DNA of 14,841 nucleotides from Bacteroidota bacterium (GTDB lineage Bacteria; Bacteroidota; Bacteroidia; Chitinophagales; LD1), in assembly GCA_018267435.1 (NCBI GenBank), contig JAFDYM010000016.1, positions 1 through 14,841 on the forward strand, given 5' to 3'. Made by a program: the position numbers and the translations under genes. This document shows positions 6,176 through 14,418 of this stretch, in pieces. Below the pieces are notes generated by a model. The model did no database searches, was not told where the DNA came from, and saw nothing but the letters and a program-made list of their open reading frames with translations. Within the stretch, counting starts at the first letter, position 1, and every line of letters starts with the position of its first letter.

Positions 6176-7687
6176 ATGCTGAAGAATGAAGTAATTGATC
6201 AGATAAATGATGAAATTACAGCTAACGGAACAGGAGAGATAACAGGCCCGGTAATGAATGCTATTTTGAATAAAATAGTTGAATTGGTACCTGATCAAAA
6301 CTTCCGTTTCCCTAAGGGTAGTTCGGTTTCGACCGAGGATATAGGCAAACTGGTGATGAATGATAATGGCTACGCCGTAGTAGTGCAGACCTCTGGCGCT
6401 TTTGAAGGTGCGCCTGGCAAATGGGCTATAGCACCCGTAGGTGGCGCTAGCCCTTATGTGCCACCATCGCCTACTTCGCCACGAAGCATAGCGGTATATT
6501 TTAATAACACGGTAAATGCTGTTAACGGAGACCAATTTATTTTAACGCTGAGCAGTGGTATGCCAATTACTTTTACGTTCTACGATTCGGCCCCTACTCA
6601 CCCTGAGGCTGTTCAAATAGGTGTAAATGGTTCAACTACCATTTACAATTTGATGATGAAAATTAATAATAATGGTTCGGCAATGATGCAAGGTATAACT
6701 TGTTATTATAATAGTTCGGGCGAATATTATTATAGCGGGGCTAGTTTTCTTATAACCGATTCTTATCCTAACGAAGGTTTGAATTTAAATGTTTCTTGGA
6801 CGGGGTCGTTCATAACAAATGTATACACAAATCAGTATGGTAGTCAAGGTAGTTATGGTGGTGGTTATGACTATTTGTACTATGGATTTTTAACTATGGG
6901 TATGCGTGTAGATGGCGTTAACGCTGGCGTTTATCTTAATTATGCCGATGTGTTTTCGCCAAATGCCCCTTCAGGTACTATGTACGGTGGAAATAAGTAT
7001 CCTCAGAATAAGACTGAATTTGCAGATAATATAGTGTGGGCTTTGAGCAACTACAGTGTATATGCTGACGGTAGCAAGCCCTTTGTAGATCTATATACAA
7101 TAACAAGAGAGAATGACATTATTACAATTAAAGAAATTGTGTCTGCTATAACCACAGATTTTAGAGTTAATTATGAAAACAACGCTCCTGCAAACGGTTA
7201 TGTCGTAGACAACCCTTTGCCTCCTCGAGAAGCCTATGTAAGACATTTGGTGCTTGGTGTGCTTGAAGGCTTTGATGGTAATTTTGCCTTGATAAGTAAT
7301 AAGGATGTTGTAAAGGTAAAGTTGAATGAAGATTTGAAGTTTCAATCATACTCCGATGCAGATTTGAAATTTGAGGGCAATGTATTTTACCGTTTGCTGA
7401 AGCCAGTGGACGGTGGAACGGTAAAGCCTATTTATCCTGATGACACAAATAACGATATAATTGACGAGCTTTCTCCATATTTCATGGGCGGCACAAGGCC
7501 GTCTTACTATAGTGGTTATTCCGATTCTTTGAGAAGAGGGAATAGCGTATTAGTTAATTCTACGATATTCTACGAGGCTTTACAAGAAGGCAATGCTGGC
7601 GATTACATACTCGCCAGAAGGTTTACTTTCCTGATTCCTGATAGATCAGAATTTTCACTTTATGATAATGGAGGTTATTACTATTAA
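6176..7687 (+). CDS. Tail-fibre-like protein 1 (putative receptor-binding fibre)
   Basis: 503 residues with no signal peptide. Residues 1-90 form a module shared with the protein at 8288-9268: a short helix with NGTGEITGPVMNAILNKI, then DIGKLVM and GKWAI. Helix plus ITG motifs of this kind recur at the N-termini of Bacteroidota phage-tail and fibre-like proteins. The remainder is rich in Gly, Ser, Tyr and Asn, with likely beta structure (for example SQGSYGGGYDYLYYG around 220-240), and ends in a Tyr-rich tail. This suits an elongated, exposed target-binding protein. It is the first gene of a plus-strand run ending with the tape-measure-family protein, which supports a fibre role in the eCIS. 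No enzyme motif is seen. The C-terminal specificity region is unrecognised. Confidence 0.6.
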   Translation: MLKNEVIDQINDEITANGTGEITGPVMNAILNKIVELVPDQNFRFPKGSSVSTEDIGKLVMNDNGYAVVVQTSGAFEGAPGKWAIAPVGGASPYVPPSPTSPRSIAVYFNNTVNAVNGDQFILTLSSGMPITFTFYDSAPTHPEAVQIGVNGSTTIYNLMMKINNNGSAMMQGITCYYNSSGEYYYSGASFLITDSYPNEGLNLNVSWTGSFITNVYTNQYGSQGSYGGGYDYLYYGFLTMGMRVDGVNAGVYLNYADVFSPNAPSGTMYGGNKYPQNKTEFADNIVWALSNYSVYADGSKPFVDLYTITRENDIITIKEIVSAITTDFRVNYENNAPANGYVVDNPLPPREAYVRHLVLGVLEGFDGNFALISNKDVVKVKLNEDLKFQSYSDADLKFEGNVFYRLLKPVDGGTVKPIYPDDTNNDIIDELSPYFMGGTRPSYYSGYSDSLRRGNSVLVNSTIFYEALQEGNAGDYILARRFTFLIPDRSEFSLYDNGGYYY

Positions 7688-7697
7688 TAGGTAATTG

Positions 7698-8282
7698 ATG
7701 AAGTCTTTTGTTATAAATCTATCAACGGCTCCACAACGAAAGGCCAATGCTATAAATGAGTGTTGGAGAGAGGGTATACAACCAGAGTTCTTTGTCGGGA
7801 TTAACAATAACATTCATGGGTTTGGCAGGAATTTGCCATATATATCTAATGGTGCTATTGGTTGCTTTATATCGCATTATATGCTTATGCAACAACTTGT
7901 TTATAGGTCGGAGGATATGTTTTTGATAATGGAAGACGATATAAAGTTGCCACGTGCATTCAATAGCATTATTTATAATAAGCTAGCGCAGGTGCCATCA
8001 GATTGGGATGTGCTTTTTTGTGGATGGATGCTACAAAATAATGGCTTTATAATAGCCCATTCAAAAGATGCGGAGTGGATTAAAGTTAAAGGTGGGCTAG
8101 GTATGCATGCTTACATTGTAAGAAAAAGGAGTTTAGAAAAAATATTATCGGAGTTGCATGTAATGCGAAACCATATAGATATACAATTAGCTCAAGCCAT
8201 AGAAAATGGTCGTTTAAATGGATACTGGCTAAAAGGTAATATAGTTTCGGTTAATGCGTTTCCTTCTCAAATACCCAAATAG
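7698..8282 (+). CDS. Glycosyltransferase family 25 protein
   Basis: 194 residues from the ATG at 7698; a TTG three bases earlier is a less likely start. The N-terminus FVINLSTAPQRKANA is the usual GT25 opening. GAIGCFISHYMLMQQL (52-67) and MEDDI (78-82, with the metal/sugar-nucleotide-binding acidic cluster) are the family's core motifs. A later GLGMHAYIVRKRSLEKIL and a conserved Asp region complete the pattern. GT25 enzymes transfer sugars, often galactose, to LPS or to proteins. This one is at the short end for the family, yet all core motifs are present. It lies between two fibre-like genes with gaps of 10 and 5 bases, so it is very likely co-transcribed with them. I infer that it may glycosylate a fibre or surface component; the acceptor is unknown. 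Confidence 0.85.
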   Translation: MKSFVINLSTAPQRKANAINECWREGIQPEFFVGINNNIHGFGRNLPYISNGAIGCFISHYMLMQQLVYRSEDMFLIMEDDIKLPRAFNSIIYNKLAQVPSDWDVLFCGWMLQNNGFIIAHSKDAEWIKVKGGLGMHAYIVRKRSLEKILSELHVMRNHIDIQLAQAIENGRLNGYWLKGNIVSVNAFPSQIPK

Positions 8283-8287
8283 AAAAC

Positions 8288-9268
8288 ATGGACAGGAGTA
8301 AAGAAGAATTAGTTCAAAATTTGAATGAAGTGATTAAGGCTAATGGTATTGGTGAAATAACCGGCCCTATTCTGAATTCGATGTTGAACAGTATGATAAC
8401 CACACTGCATGGTACACATTATTTGCATCCATTGCACGATAGCGTAGTATCTTCAGATGTAGGCAAACTGATGATGAAAGATCGTGAAAACGGTACAGCT
8501 AAAGTGTACAACTTATCGGCAGTAAGAAATGAACAGATGGGAAAATGGAAAATTAAAATTTTATCCAATAGCCCAGACCTGAATGGACTTTTAAAGATTG
8601 AAACTAGGAATAACAATTGGGAGATTCATAGAAACCAATGGTTGAATGGTGGTTCTCCTCCGCCAACTATCAGTGCAGAACTTATTGCGCTAAGAATGTA
8701 TTTAGTGAATACTGTTGGGTTGAGCGATTACTCATATAATATTATTGGAGATACGCTTTTTATCGATGAATTGATTTTTCGAACATCGACCTTCTTTTTC
8801 GATAATAGTGAGTTTGTGGAGTTAACAATTCTGCAAGAATCCCTCCCTTATGCCGATGCAGCACCCACTAGTTACCCATTAGGTAAACTGGTAGGAATAA
8901 CAGAAGGAAACATGGGAATGATTTCTTGTGCTCCAGTCGATACATACAAATTAGCAGGAAGTGTCGACCTATTCAATGAGATTTTTGATTACGAATCAAT
9001 ACTACAGCTAAATATTAATACAGGGTTCCGTTTGGCAGGCAACATAGTGATTCCTCACGAGGATGGTAAAGTTATAGCCTTTGATGTAGATATGTTAGGC
9101 GATATTGATAATACAAAATTTCAAACAATATTCCGTCACCATTTTGTAGGGTTAGCCATCCACGCAACTGCCGATACTGTAACCGTGCTTAATTTGAGTC
9201 AATATTCATTGATATTAAGCGTTATTGTACGTATAGCGAAAGGAGGCTTAGAGTTTAATTCGAGATAA
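8288..9268 (+). CDS. Tail-fibre-like protein 2
   Basis: 326 residues. The first ~90 residues are related to those of the protein at 6176-7687: ANGIGEITGPILNSMLNSM, DVGKLMM and MGKWKI align with the same landmarks there. Everything after that is different and shorter, with no recognised domain. Shared N-terminal anchor and unlike C-terminus are the usual signature of paralogous fibres that attach to the same baseplate or to each other. It starts five bases after the glycosyltransferase gene and ends one base before the next start, so it sits inside the operon. The function is inferred from layout and the shared module only. Confidence 0.58.
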   Translation: MDRSKEELVQNLNEVIKANGIGEITGPILNSMLNSMITTLHGTHYLHPLHDSVVSSDVGKLMMKDRENGTAKVYNLSAVRNEQMGKWKIKILSNSPDLNGLLKIETRNNNWEIHRNQWLNGGSPPPTISAELIALRMYLVNTVGLSDYSYNIIGDTLFIDELIFRTSTFFFDNSEFVELTILQESLPYADAAPTSYPLGKLVGITEGNMGMISCAPVDTYKLAGSVDLFNEIFDYESILQLNINTGFRLAGNIVIPHEDGKVIAFDVDMLGDIDNTKFQTIFRHHFVGLAIHATADTVTVLNLSQYSLILSVIVRIAKGGLEFNSR

Positions 9269-9269
9269 T

Positions 9270-9524
9270 ATGAATACAAACATACTAGAAAAAGCAAAAC
9301 GTTTCATAAAGTGGAACTTAGACAGAAATGTTCAGTTATACCTTCGTAGTAAATATGACTGGAAGGTATCTAGAGCAGTAAGCCAAGGCGCGGAGATGTC
9401 ACAAGATGACATAGTATTTCGCGAATTGGTATTAAAAGACTACAACAATAGGTTGGCACTGGTTGAAAGCGCAACTACAATGGAAGAATTGAACGCAATA
9501 CGCATAACATTTTATGCAGGATAA
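9270..9524 (+). CDS. Small conserved-context protein of unknown function (84 aa)
   Basis: 84 residues, charged, helix-prone, with neither signal peptide nor Cys. The first part is basic (KRFIKWNLDRNVQLYLRSK). The second part ends in a heptad-like DYNNRLALVESATTMEELNA. It starts one base after fibre-like gene 2, which implies coupled expression and that this is a real gene. Small helical proteins behind phage fibre genes often act as fibre assembly chaperones. That is a positional analogy only; I recognise no family here. Confidence 0.6.
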   Translation: MNTNILEKAKRFIKWNLDRNVQLYLRSKYDWKVSRAVSQGAEMSQDDIVFRELVLKDYNNRLALVESATTMEELNAIRITFYAG

Positions 9525-9558
9525 TTAAAGCTGGCCCTAAGCTAAGGCTCTATGAAGT

Positions 9559-10992
9559 ATGAATATAATAGTGAGGAAACTGTTTGTAGAGTACAATGTT
9601 AGCAATGGTGTTGCATCTAATAGCTATATAAAAGAGGCGGAAGATTTTGCCAAGAAGGTGCTGATTCCCATGATAGAACAGATATTGCTGGAGAAATTCG
9701 GCGATAATTATTCTGCTCATTTCTCTCGCCTAGAGTTAAATTTGGATTCTAAATATCTTGCATCCTTTAGCGAATTAGCTCGTATTTCAGAAACTGAGTT
9801 GCATGCGGAAATAACAAAGCATGTTGAAGTTAAGTTGAGAGAGCTAAGTGAAGCAGCTGTCATCGAAGTACTTTCACCGTGGCAGCATTTATACTTCATT
9901 TTAGAAAGTGGATATAAGCATTGGACTTATAGTTATTCGGATCAGGAAGCTTTTGAATCTGAGTTACGAAGGAGTTTTATATCAGTAATGAGTGATCCCA
10001 CTTTGAGTTTTCAATTGGCAAATGCGTTTGAAAATTCCGAAACTCATCTAGCCCTAGAAGGTGCTTTGAGTAGAATGTTTTTGATATTCCTCACTGACGA
10101 GCTGTGTAGTTACTATTTCAGCAATTATAACAACTTGTTTGAAAAGCTGAAGAGGGAGGTTACAGAAAGTGCATCTGGCAAGAAGAAGAGTGATTCTAAT
10201 TATCAGCAGCTATATGCTGAATTATTAAGACAAGGTAAAGGTGATGTAAATAGCATTGTTGCCGAAAATTGGATGACATTAGAAGTGGCTTTGAATACTA
10301 AGCAGCCAATAGCCCCCTTATTATTAAAATTGCTCAAAGGCCACATAAAGCATGCTGACGTTATAGAGGTGAAGAATCATGGCAGGGATTTAAGTGCGGA
10401 TACTAAATTGGGCTTTTTGAATGACGATAATGCAGATCTTACTGACCTAACTAAGCAGGTATGGCATGTACCGCCAATTCCGCGTATTAGTACAACAGGG
10501 GCGGATGAATTATTTACAGATAATTTAGGACTAATTCTAATAGCTCCTTTTCTTCCAACTTTATTTGCACGCTTGGGCTTATTGAAAGATAACTCATTGT
10601 CAAACGTATCTAAAGCAGTTTATGCTGTTCAAAAACTAAGTGGGCTAGAAGAAAGCTATGAGCAAGATATGATTATGGCTAAGGTTTTGTGTGGTATGCA
10701 TTTGAATAATGGGGTCGAGAAAAGTAAGACAAGTAAGAAGATAGAAAATGAAGTAACCAATCTCTTGAAATCTGCTATACAGAACTGGCCTGCAGTTGGC
10801 AATTCTTCCATTCAAACTATACAGCAAACGTTTTTGCAACGTAGTGGGAAAATGTATTTTCAATCAGATGCAAGAATATCTCTTGTTATAGAAAAAAGAA
10901 CTGAAGATATTCTTCTAAATTATGTGCCTTGGACTTTCAAGACTGTGCAGTTGCCTTGGATGAATTCTTTGATTATAACTGAATGGGAGTAA
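9559..10992 (+). CDS. Contractile injection system tape-measure-family protein (CIS_TMP)
   Basis: 477 residues. The N-terminus (VRKLFVEYN, then helices ending in HFSRLELNLDS) and especially the C-terminus match the family named contractile injection system tape measure protein. Key landmarks are IAPFLPTLFARLGLL (~328-342), AVYAVQKL, KVLCGMHL (~375-382), NWPAVGNSSIQTIQQTFLQR and the terminal DILLNYVPW and LPWMNSLIITEW. These hallmark motifs make the call strong. Members occur in eCIS and some type VI-like loci. The annotated role is setting tube length or organising assembly, though the biochemical evidence I know is limited. It is the last gene of the fibre operon. The start at 9559 gives the family's N-terminus; an ATG at 9552 is out of frame. 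Confidence 0.88.
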   Translation: MNIIVRKLFVEYNVSNGVASNSYIKEAEDFAKKVLIPMIEQILLEKFGDNYSAHFSRLELNLDSKYLASFSELARISETELHAEITKHVEVKLRELSEAAVIEVLSPWQHLYFILESGYKHWTYSYSDQEAFESELRRSFISVMSDPTLSFQLANAFENSETHLALEGALSRMFLIFLTDELCSYYFSNYNNLFEKLKREVTESASGKKKSDSNYQQLYAELLRQGKGDVNSIVAENWMTLEVALNTKQPIAPLLLKLLKGHIKHADVIEVKNHGRDLSADTKLGFLNDDNADLTDLTKQVWHVPPIPRISTTGADELFTDNLGLILIAPFLPTLFARLGLLKDNSLSNVSKAVYAVQKLSGLEESYEQDMIMAKVLCGMHLNNGVEKSKTSKKIENEVTNLLKSAIQNWPAVGNSSIQTIQQTFLQRSGKMYFQSDARISLVIEKRTEDILLNYVPWTFKTVQLPWMNSLIITEWE

Positions 10993-11208
10993 TTTATTGC
11001 CGCTAAACTATTCATTGAGGAACTCAATTTTGCAATTTGTTTCAGATTTTTTCATATACTTGCATTAGCAAAATGGTATCGGAGGTTCTAGTAGAACCGA
11101 CACTACCTAAGCCGTGTTTCACTTTTGCTTCACTTTGGGTTTCAATCATTTGGAAGATATAGAGCTGGTGCGGGTTTCAGGATTTGGTTCACTTTCGCCC
11201 CACACCAC
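10993..11208. other. Non-coding stretch with short repeats and an inverted repeat
   Basis: Between the tape-measure-family gene and the terminator I see no gene or RNA I can name. It holds four copies of GTTTCA (11039, 11116, 11139, 11174). It also has a degenerate 16-base direct repeat, TTTGCTTCACTTTGGG at 11124-11139 against TTTGGTTCACTTTCGC at 11183-11198 (13 of 16 match). A symmetric hairpin lies at 11075-11107: outer GGTA/TACC, inner GGTTCT/AGAACC, loop AGT. This could be a worn recombination or insertion boundary, but no recombinase gene or duplicated end is visible. Confidence 0.5.
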
Positions 11209-11248
11209 AAAAAAAGACCTGTACATAAGTGCAGGTCTTTTTTATTTT
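11209..11248 (+). terminator. Strong bidirectional-looking terminator at the right end of the eCIS region
   Basis: An A-run and GACCTG (11216-11221) pair with CAGGTC (11232-11237) and a T-run. The stem continues inward through TAC/GTG to an ATAA loop. The A-run on one side and the T-run on the other would let it work in either direction. It separates the eCIS operon from the metabolic genes. Confidence 0.88.
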
Positions 11249-11329
11249 ACACAAACCTACTGAGGTAAGAACCAAGCCCAAATAGCAACGTATAGTTTTT
11301 AACTATGCTTTTACTTTGTTGTCTAAACC

Positions 11330-12178
11330 ATGGGCGCACTATCTCAATACATACATACTGATGCCGACCACCTTACACGCTGGCTATTGGTGTTTGCCAT
11401 ACTATCGTTACGCTATGTATTGATGGCTGGTGGGGCATACCTGCTTTTCTATGTATATAAACGCCGAGCTTGGCTGCACCGAAAGATACAGCAGAAGTTC
11501 CCAGATAAACAGCACTTGAAGTATGAGGTAATGCATTCCTTCCTCACCTTTGCAGTGTTTGGCTTTATGGTAATACTCGGTAACCTGATGCGCGGCCAAG
11601 GCTGGGTGGCCGAGTATGGTAACTTTGCTGATAGGCCACTATGGTATTTTATAGGTAGTACGGTTTTCCTGTTGTTGTTTCACGATACTTATTTCTACTG
11701 GGTACACCGAGCCATGCATCATCGCAAGGTATATATGCTAGTACACCGCGTTCACCACAATAGCAACAATCCTTCCCCCCTTGCAGCCTTCTCCTTTCAC
11801 CCAATAGAGGCTGTGTTGGAGTTCAGTTTTATACCCTTGATACATCTATTTGTACCGCTACATGGTGCATCTTTTTTGATATTGAGCATTACCATGATCC
11901 TATTCAACATTATGGGGCACTTGGGGTACGAAACCTTGCCTACATGGTTTGTGCGCCATTGGTTTTTTAAATGGATAAACACCAGCACCAACCACAATAT
12001 GCACCACAAGTATGTAAGCTGTAACTATGGCTTGTACCTAAACGTGTGGGATAGGCTAATGGGCACACACCATAAAAAATATGAACTGATATTTGAGGCT
12101 GTGGCTGGCCGCCCTGCACCTAGCATACAGCAGCAAGAAAGCACAGCAGAAGAGCCTATGCCAAAGCAACTTGCCTAA
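11330..12178 (+). CDS. Sterol desaturase / fatty acid hydroxylase superfamily membrane protein
   Basis: 282 residues, with hydrophobic segments near 20-43, 68-86, 106-117 and 160-195. It carries the histidine clusters of the di-iron membrane hydroxylases: HDTYFYWVHRAMHH (His118, 126, 130, 131), HRVHH (139, 142, 143), His157, and NHNMHH (222, 225, 226). These would bind two non-haem irons for O2-dependent hydroxylation or desaturation of a lipid substrate. The superfamily includes C-5 sterol desaturases, fatty acid hydroxylases and carotenoid-type enzymes. The substrate cannot be told here. It stands alone after the terminator, and its 3' end contains the promoter region of the next gene. It is unlikely to be part of the injection system. 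Confidence 0.88.
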   Translation: MGALSQYIHTDADHLTRWLLVFAILSLRYVLMAGGAYLLFYVYKRRAWLHRKIQQKFPDKQHLKYEVMHSFLTFAVFGFMVILGNLMRGQGWVAEYGNFADRPLWYFIGSTVFLLLFHDTYFYWVHRAMHHRKVYMLVHRVHHNSNNPSPLAAFSFHPIEAVLEFSFIPLIHLFVPLHGASFLILSITMILFNIMGHLGYETLPTWFVRHWFFKWINTSTNHNMHHKYVSCNYGLYLNVWDRLMGTHHKKYELIFEAVAGRPAPSIQQQESTAEEPMPKQLA

Positions 12179-12195
12179 AATTGTAACGTGTGTAT

Positions 12196-12203
12196 TATAT
12201 TTG
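12196..12203 (+). promoter_or_regulatory. Bacteroidota-type promoter before the alpha-galactosidase gene
   Basis: TATATTTG is an exact TAnnTTTG -7 element, 14 bases before the ATG at 12218. A TTG at 12171-12173 lies 22 bases upstream and could serve as the -33 element. That places the promoter across the end of the preceding gene and implies a very short leader. Confidence 0.5.
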
Positions 12204-12217
12204 GGTAGAACCAGTAC

Positions 12218-13702
12218 ATGAAACAGAGCATACTTTTCCTTTTAGCCTTATTATACCTACAGTTAACTGCGCAGAAACAGCTGCCATTAAACGAAGGCAG
12301 CCCGCAGATACACAATGCCACGGTAGTAGGCAATTATCCGAATACCGAATTGATACTTAGCATAGCAGCTACAGGCGAAAAGCCTATACGCTACGATGCC
12401 CAAAACCTGCCTAAAGGCTTGAAGCTAGATGAAGCTACGGGTATAATAAGCGGCACGGTAACAGAACGCGGCAACTATACCGTAAAGCTTGTGGCAAAAA
12501 ACAAGCATGGCTGGAAAGAGCAAGATATACGCCTAGCTATAGGCGATACATTGTGCTATACCCCGCCACTAGGGTGGAACAGTTGGAACGTGTTTACCAA
12601 AGACATAAACGAAAAGATGCTGATGGAAATAGCCGACGCCATGGCCAGCAATGGTATGCGCGATGTGGGCTATCAATACATTAACATCGACGACTTTTGG
12701 CATGCCGAAAGCAGGGATAGCGTAACAGGTAAACCGGTTGTTGACCCAGCTAAGTTTCCACATGGCATGAAATACCTTTCCGACTATGTACATAGCAAGG
12801 GCTTGAAACTGGGCATATACTCATGCGCCGGTACTAAAACCTGTGGCAAGTGCTTTGGCGGTTATAGCTTTGAAGAGATAGATGCCAAGACTTATGCAGA
12901 ATGGGGCATCGACTTATTGAAGTATGATTTTTGCTTTACGCCATGGAGCAAAAAGGAAGCTGTAGAACGCTACACTAAGATGGGTACGGCACTAAAAAAC
13001 AGCGGACGCTCTATCGTTTTCAGCGTGTGTAATTGGGGCCTATTCAAACCATGGAAATGGGCGCCGCAAGCAGGTGGACAATACTGGCGCACCACGCCGG
13101 ATATATTCGATATATGGAAGGGTGGCAAGAGCAACATTTTCCGTAACAGTATGATGTATATACTAAAGCGCCAAAACAGGTTAGCCAAGTATGCAGGCCC
13201 TGGGCACTATAACGACCCCGATATGCTACTAGTAGGTAACTATGGTAAAGGCAAAGCTACATCGTGGAATGGCAACTTTAAAGGGATGACAGATACCGAA
13301 TACGAAAGCCACATGAGCCTGTGGGCCATGATGGCTGCACCTTTGCTAAGCAGTAACGATCTACGCAATATGAACGACTGCACGCAAACTATTCTTACCA
13401 ACTATGAACTACTTGCCATTAACCAAGATGCCAAAGGCGAGCAAGCTAAACTGGTAAAGAAGAAGCGCGGCGTATGGGTTTATAAGAAGGAACTAAGCAA
13501 CGGCGATATAGCAGTGGCAGTATTAAATACCAAGAAGAAACATGATTTCTTCAGATTGGGGTTTGAAATGTTTGAAGGCGATAAAACTTATACAGTGCGC
13601 GATGTGTGGAAGCATACGGATATGGGTATAAACAACGGTTGTGTATATAGCCATTTAGATGCGCACGAAACCTCAGTGTACATTTTTAGCAAGCCGAAGT
13701 AA
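12218..13702 (+). CDS. Secreted alpha-galactosidase, glycoside hydrolase family 27
   Basis: 494 residues. An N-terminal hydrophobic signal peptide (about residues 1-18, MKQSILFLLALLYLQLTAQ) predicts export to the periplasm or surface. Residues ~25-108 look like a putative Ig domain (LPKGLKLDEATGIISGTV is the typical repeat motif). The catalytic (beta/alpha)8 domain begins at PPLGWNSWN (116-124). Family landmarks follow: NIDDFW (156-161), LKYDFCF with nucleophile Asp237, YWRTTPDIFD with acid/base Asp295, and GPGHYNDPDMLLVGN (327-341). A small beta C-domain ends the protein. It removes terminal alpha-galactose, or in some relatives alpha-GalNAc, from oligosaccharides or glycans. Its last 30 bases overlap the convergent acetyltransferase gene. 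Length and active-site residues are complete. Confidence 0.93.
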   Translation: MKQSILFLLALLYLQLTAQKQLPLNEGSPQIHNATVVGNYPNTELILSIAATGEKPIRYDAQNLPKGLKLDEATGIISGTVTERGNYTVKLVAKNKHGWKEQDIRLAIGDTLCYTPPLGWNSWNVFTKDINEKMLMEIADAMASNGMRDVGYQYINIDDFWHAESRDSVTGKPVVDPAKFPHGMKYLSDYVHSKGLKLGIYSCAGTKTCGKCFGGYSFEEIDAKTYAEWGIDLLKYDFCFTPWSKKEAVERYTKMGTALKNSGRSIVFSVCNWGLFKPWKWAPQAGGQYWRTTPDIFDIWKGGKSNIFRNSMMYILKRQNRLAKYAGPGHYNDPDMLLVGNYGKGKATSWNGNFKGMTDTEYESHMSLWAMMAAPLLSSNDLRNMNDCTQTILTNYELLAINQDAKGEQAKLVKKKRGVWVYKKELSNGDIAVAVLNTKKKHDFFRLGFEMFEGDKTYTVRDVWKHTDMGINNGCVYSHLDAHETSVYIFSKPK

Positions 13703-14110
13703 GATGTTCATTTCAGGATTGTTGTAATTGCGCATACGCTCTTGTAGTATGTTCGGCACATTATTCAAGGCTATATTAAAACCTGCTTTGGCATAGAAGC
13801 TATTCCTTTGCTTGATGCAAGTAAGATATATGTTCTTTCCTTTCGCTACTTCATTCAGCGTTTCCAGCATCATGCTACCTATGCCATTACCTCTATACGG
13901 CTCAAGCATATAGAAGCCGCGCAACACACATATATTTTCTTCTTTGCATAATCTATACAAGCCTATTTTTTCATTTCCATAATATGCTGCTACTATTTCA
14001 TCTTTAGCATCTACACTACTTATGTTTCTATAGGTGGTATTGGCATAAAAAAGGAGCACCGATTCTACATCAGCACTCCTATAATGTTTTATTTCTACGC
14101 TATTCAGCAT
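13673..14110 (-). CDS. GNAT-family N-acetyltransferase
   Basis: 145 residues, a single GNAT domain. YRGNGIGSMML (~80-90) is the acetyl-CoA pyrophosphate-binding motif A, preceded by the beta-strand FYMLEP. A later NSFYAKAGFN is the usual motif B end. It transfers an acetyl group from acetyl-CoA to an amine; the substrate is unknown. The gene is the last of three on the minus strand, 42 bases behind the iron-sulfur protein gene, and may be co-transcribed with it. Its end overlaps the alpha-galactosidase 3' end by 30 bases tail-to-tail. Confidence 0.88.
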   Translation of the reverse strand: MLNSVEIKHYRSADVESVLLFYANTTYRNISSVDAKDEIVAAYYGNEKIGLYRLCKEENICVLRGFYMLEPYRGNGIGSMMLETLNEVAKGKNIYLTCIKQRNSFYAKAGFNIALNNVPNILQERMRNYNNPEMNILLRLAKNVH

Positions 14111-14152
14111 TGTACGGTGTAATAACTGAAACGTTAAACTACAAACAGTGAA

Positions 14153-14383
14153 CTATCCTTCCTTCTCAGCATTCATATAGTAACTAAGCGCGCCGCTTGG
14201 GCACTTTTTCACTTGGTCTATCATCTTTTTAGTAGTACTATTCTCAGGCTGTATCCAAGGCTGCTCACGTGGCTTAAATACTTCGCCTAAGCCGCGCACG
14301 CAGTTGGCGCTATGCGTACACAACGAGTTCTTCCATACTATAGTTACCTCGCCGTTGCTATATTCTTTGGTTACGTCTTTCAT
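14153..14383 (-). CDS. Divergent [4Fe-4S] mono-cluster protein (Fer4_19 / YjdI type)
   Basis: 76 residues. The pattern LCTHSANCVRGL (Cys22, His24, Cys28), VF, PWI and CPSGALSYY (Cys61) is that of the small divergent 4Fe-4S mono-cluster family, which includes E. coli YjdI. Three cysteines plus a conserved histidine are candidate cluster ligands. The biochemical role of the family is poorly defined. The gene sits 35 bases behind an NADPH-dependent FMN reductase gene on the same strand, which suggests a shared redox task, but that is inference. Confidence 0.88.
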   Translation of the reverse strand: MKDVTKEYSNGEVTIVWKNSLCTHSANCVRGLGEVFKPREQPWIQPENSTTKKMIDQVKKCPSGALSYYMNAEKEG

Positions 14384-14418
14384 GCCCTTGTCTTTAAACT
14401 AAAGTTAATCAATATACG

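Noticed and set aside
7695..7700. TTG at 7695 as start of the glycosyltransferase
   Set aside because: It is followed at once by ATG at 7698, and the family normally begins close to MKxFVINL.
11116..11198. CRISPR-like or tRNA-like element
   Set aside because: The GTTTCA copies are unevenly spaced and too short for CRISPR repeats, and no cloverleaf or anticodon arm can be drawn.
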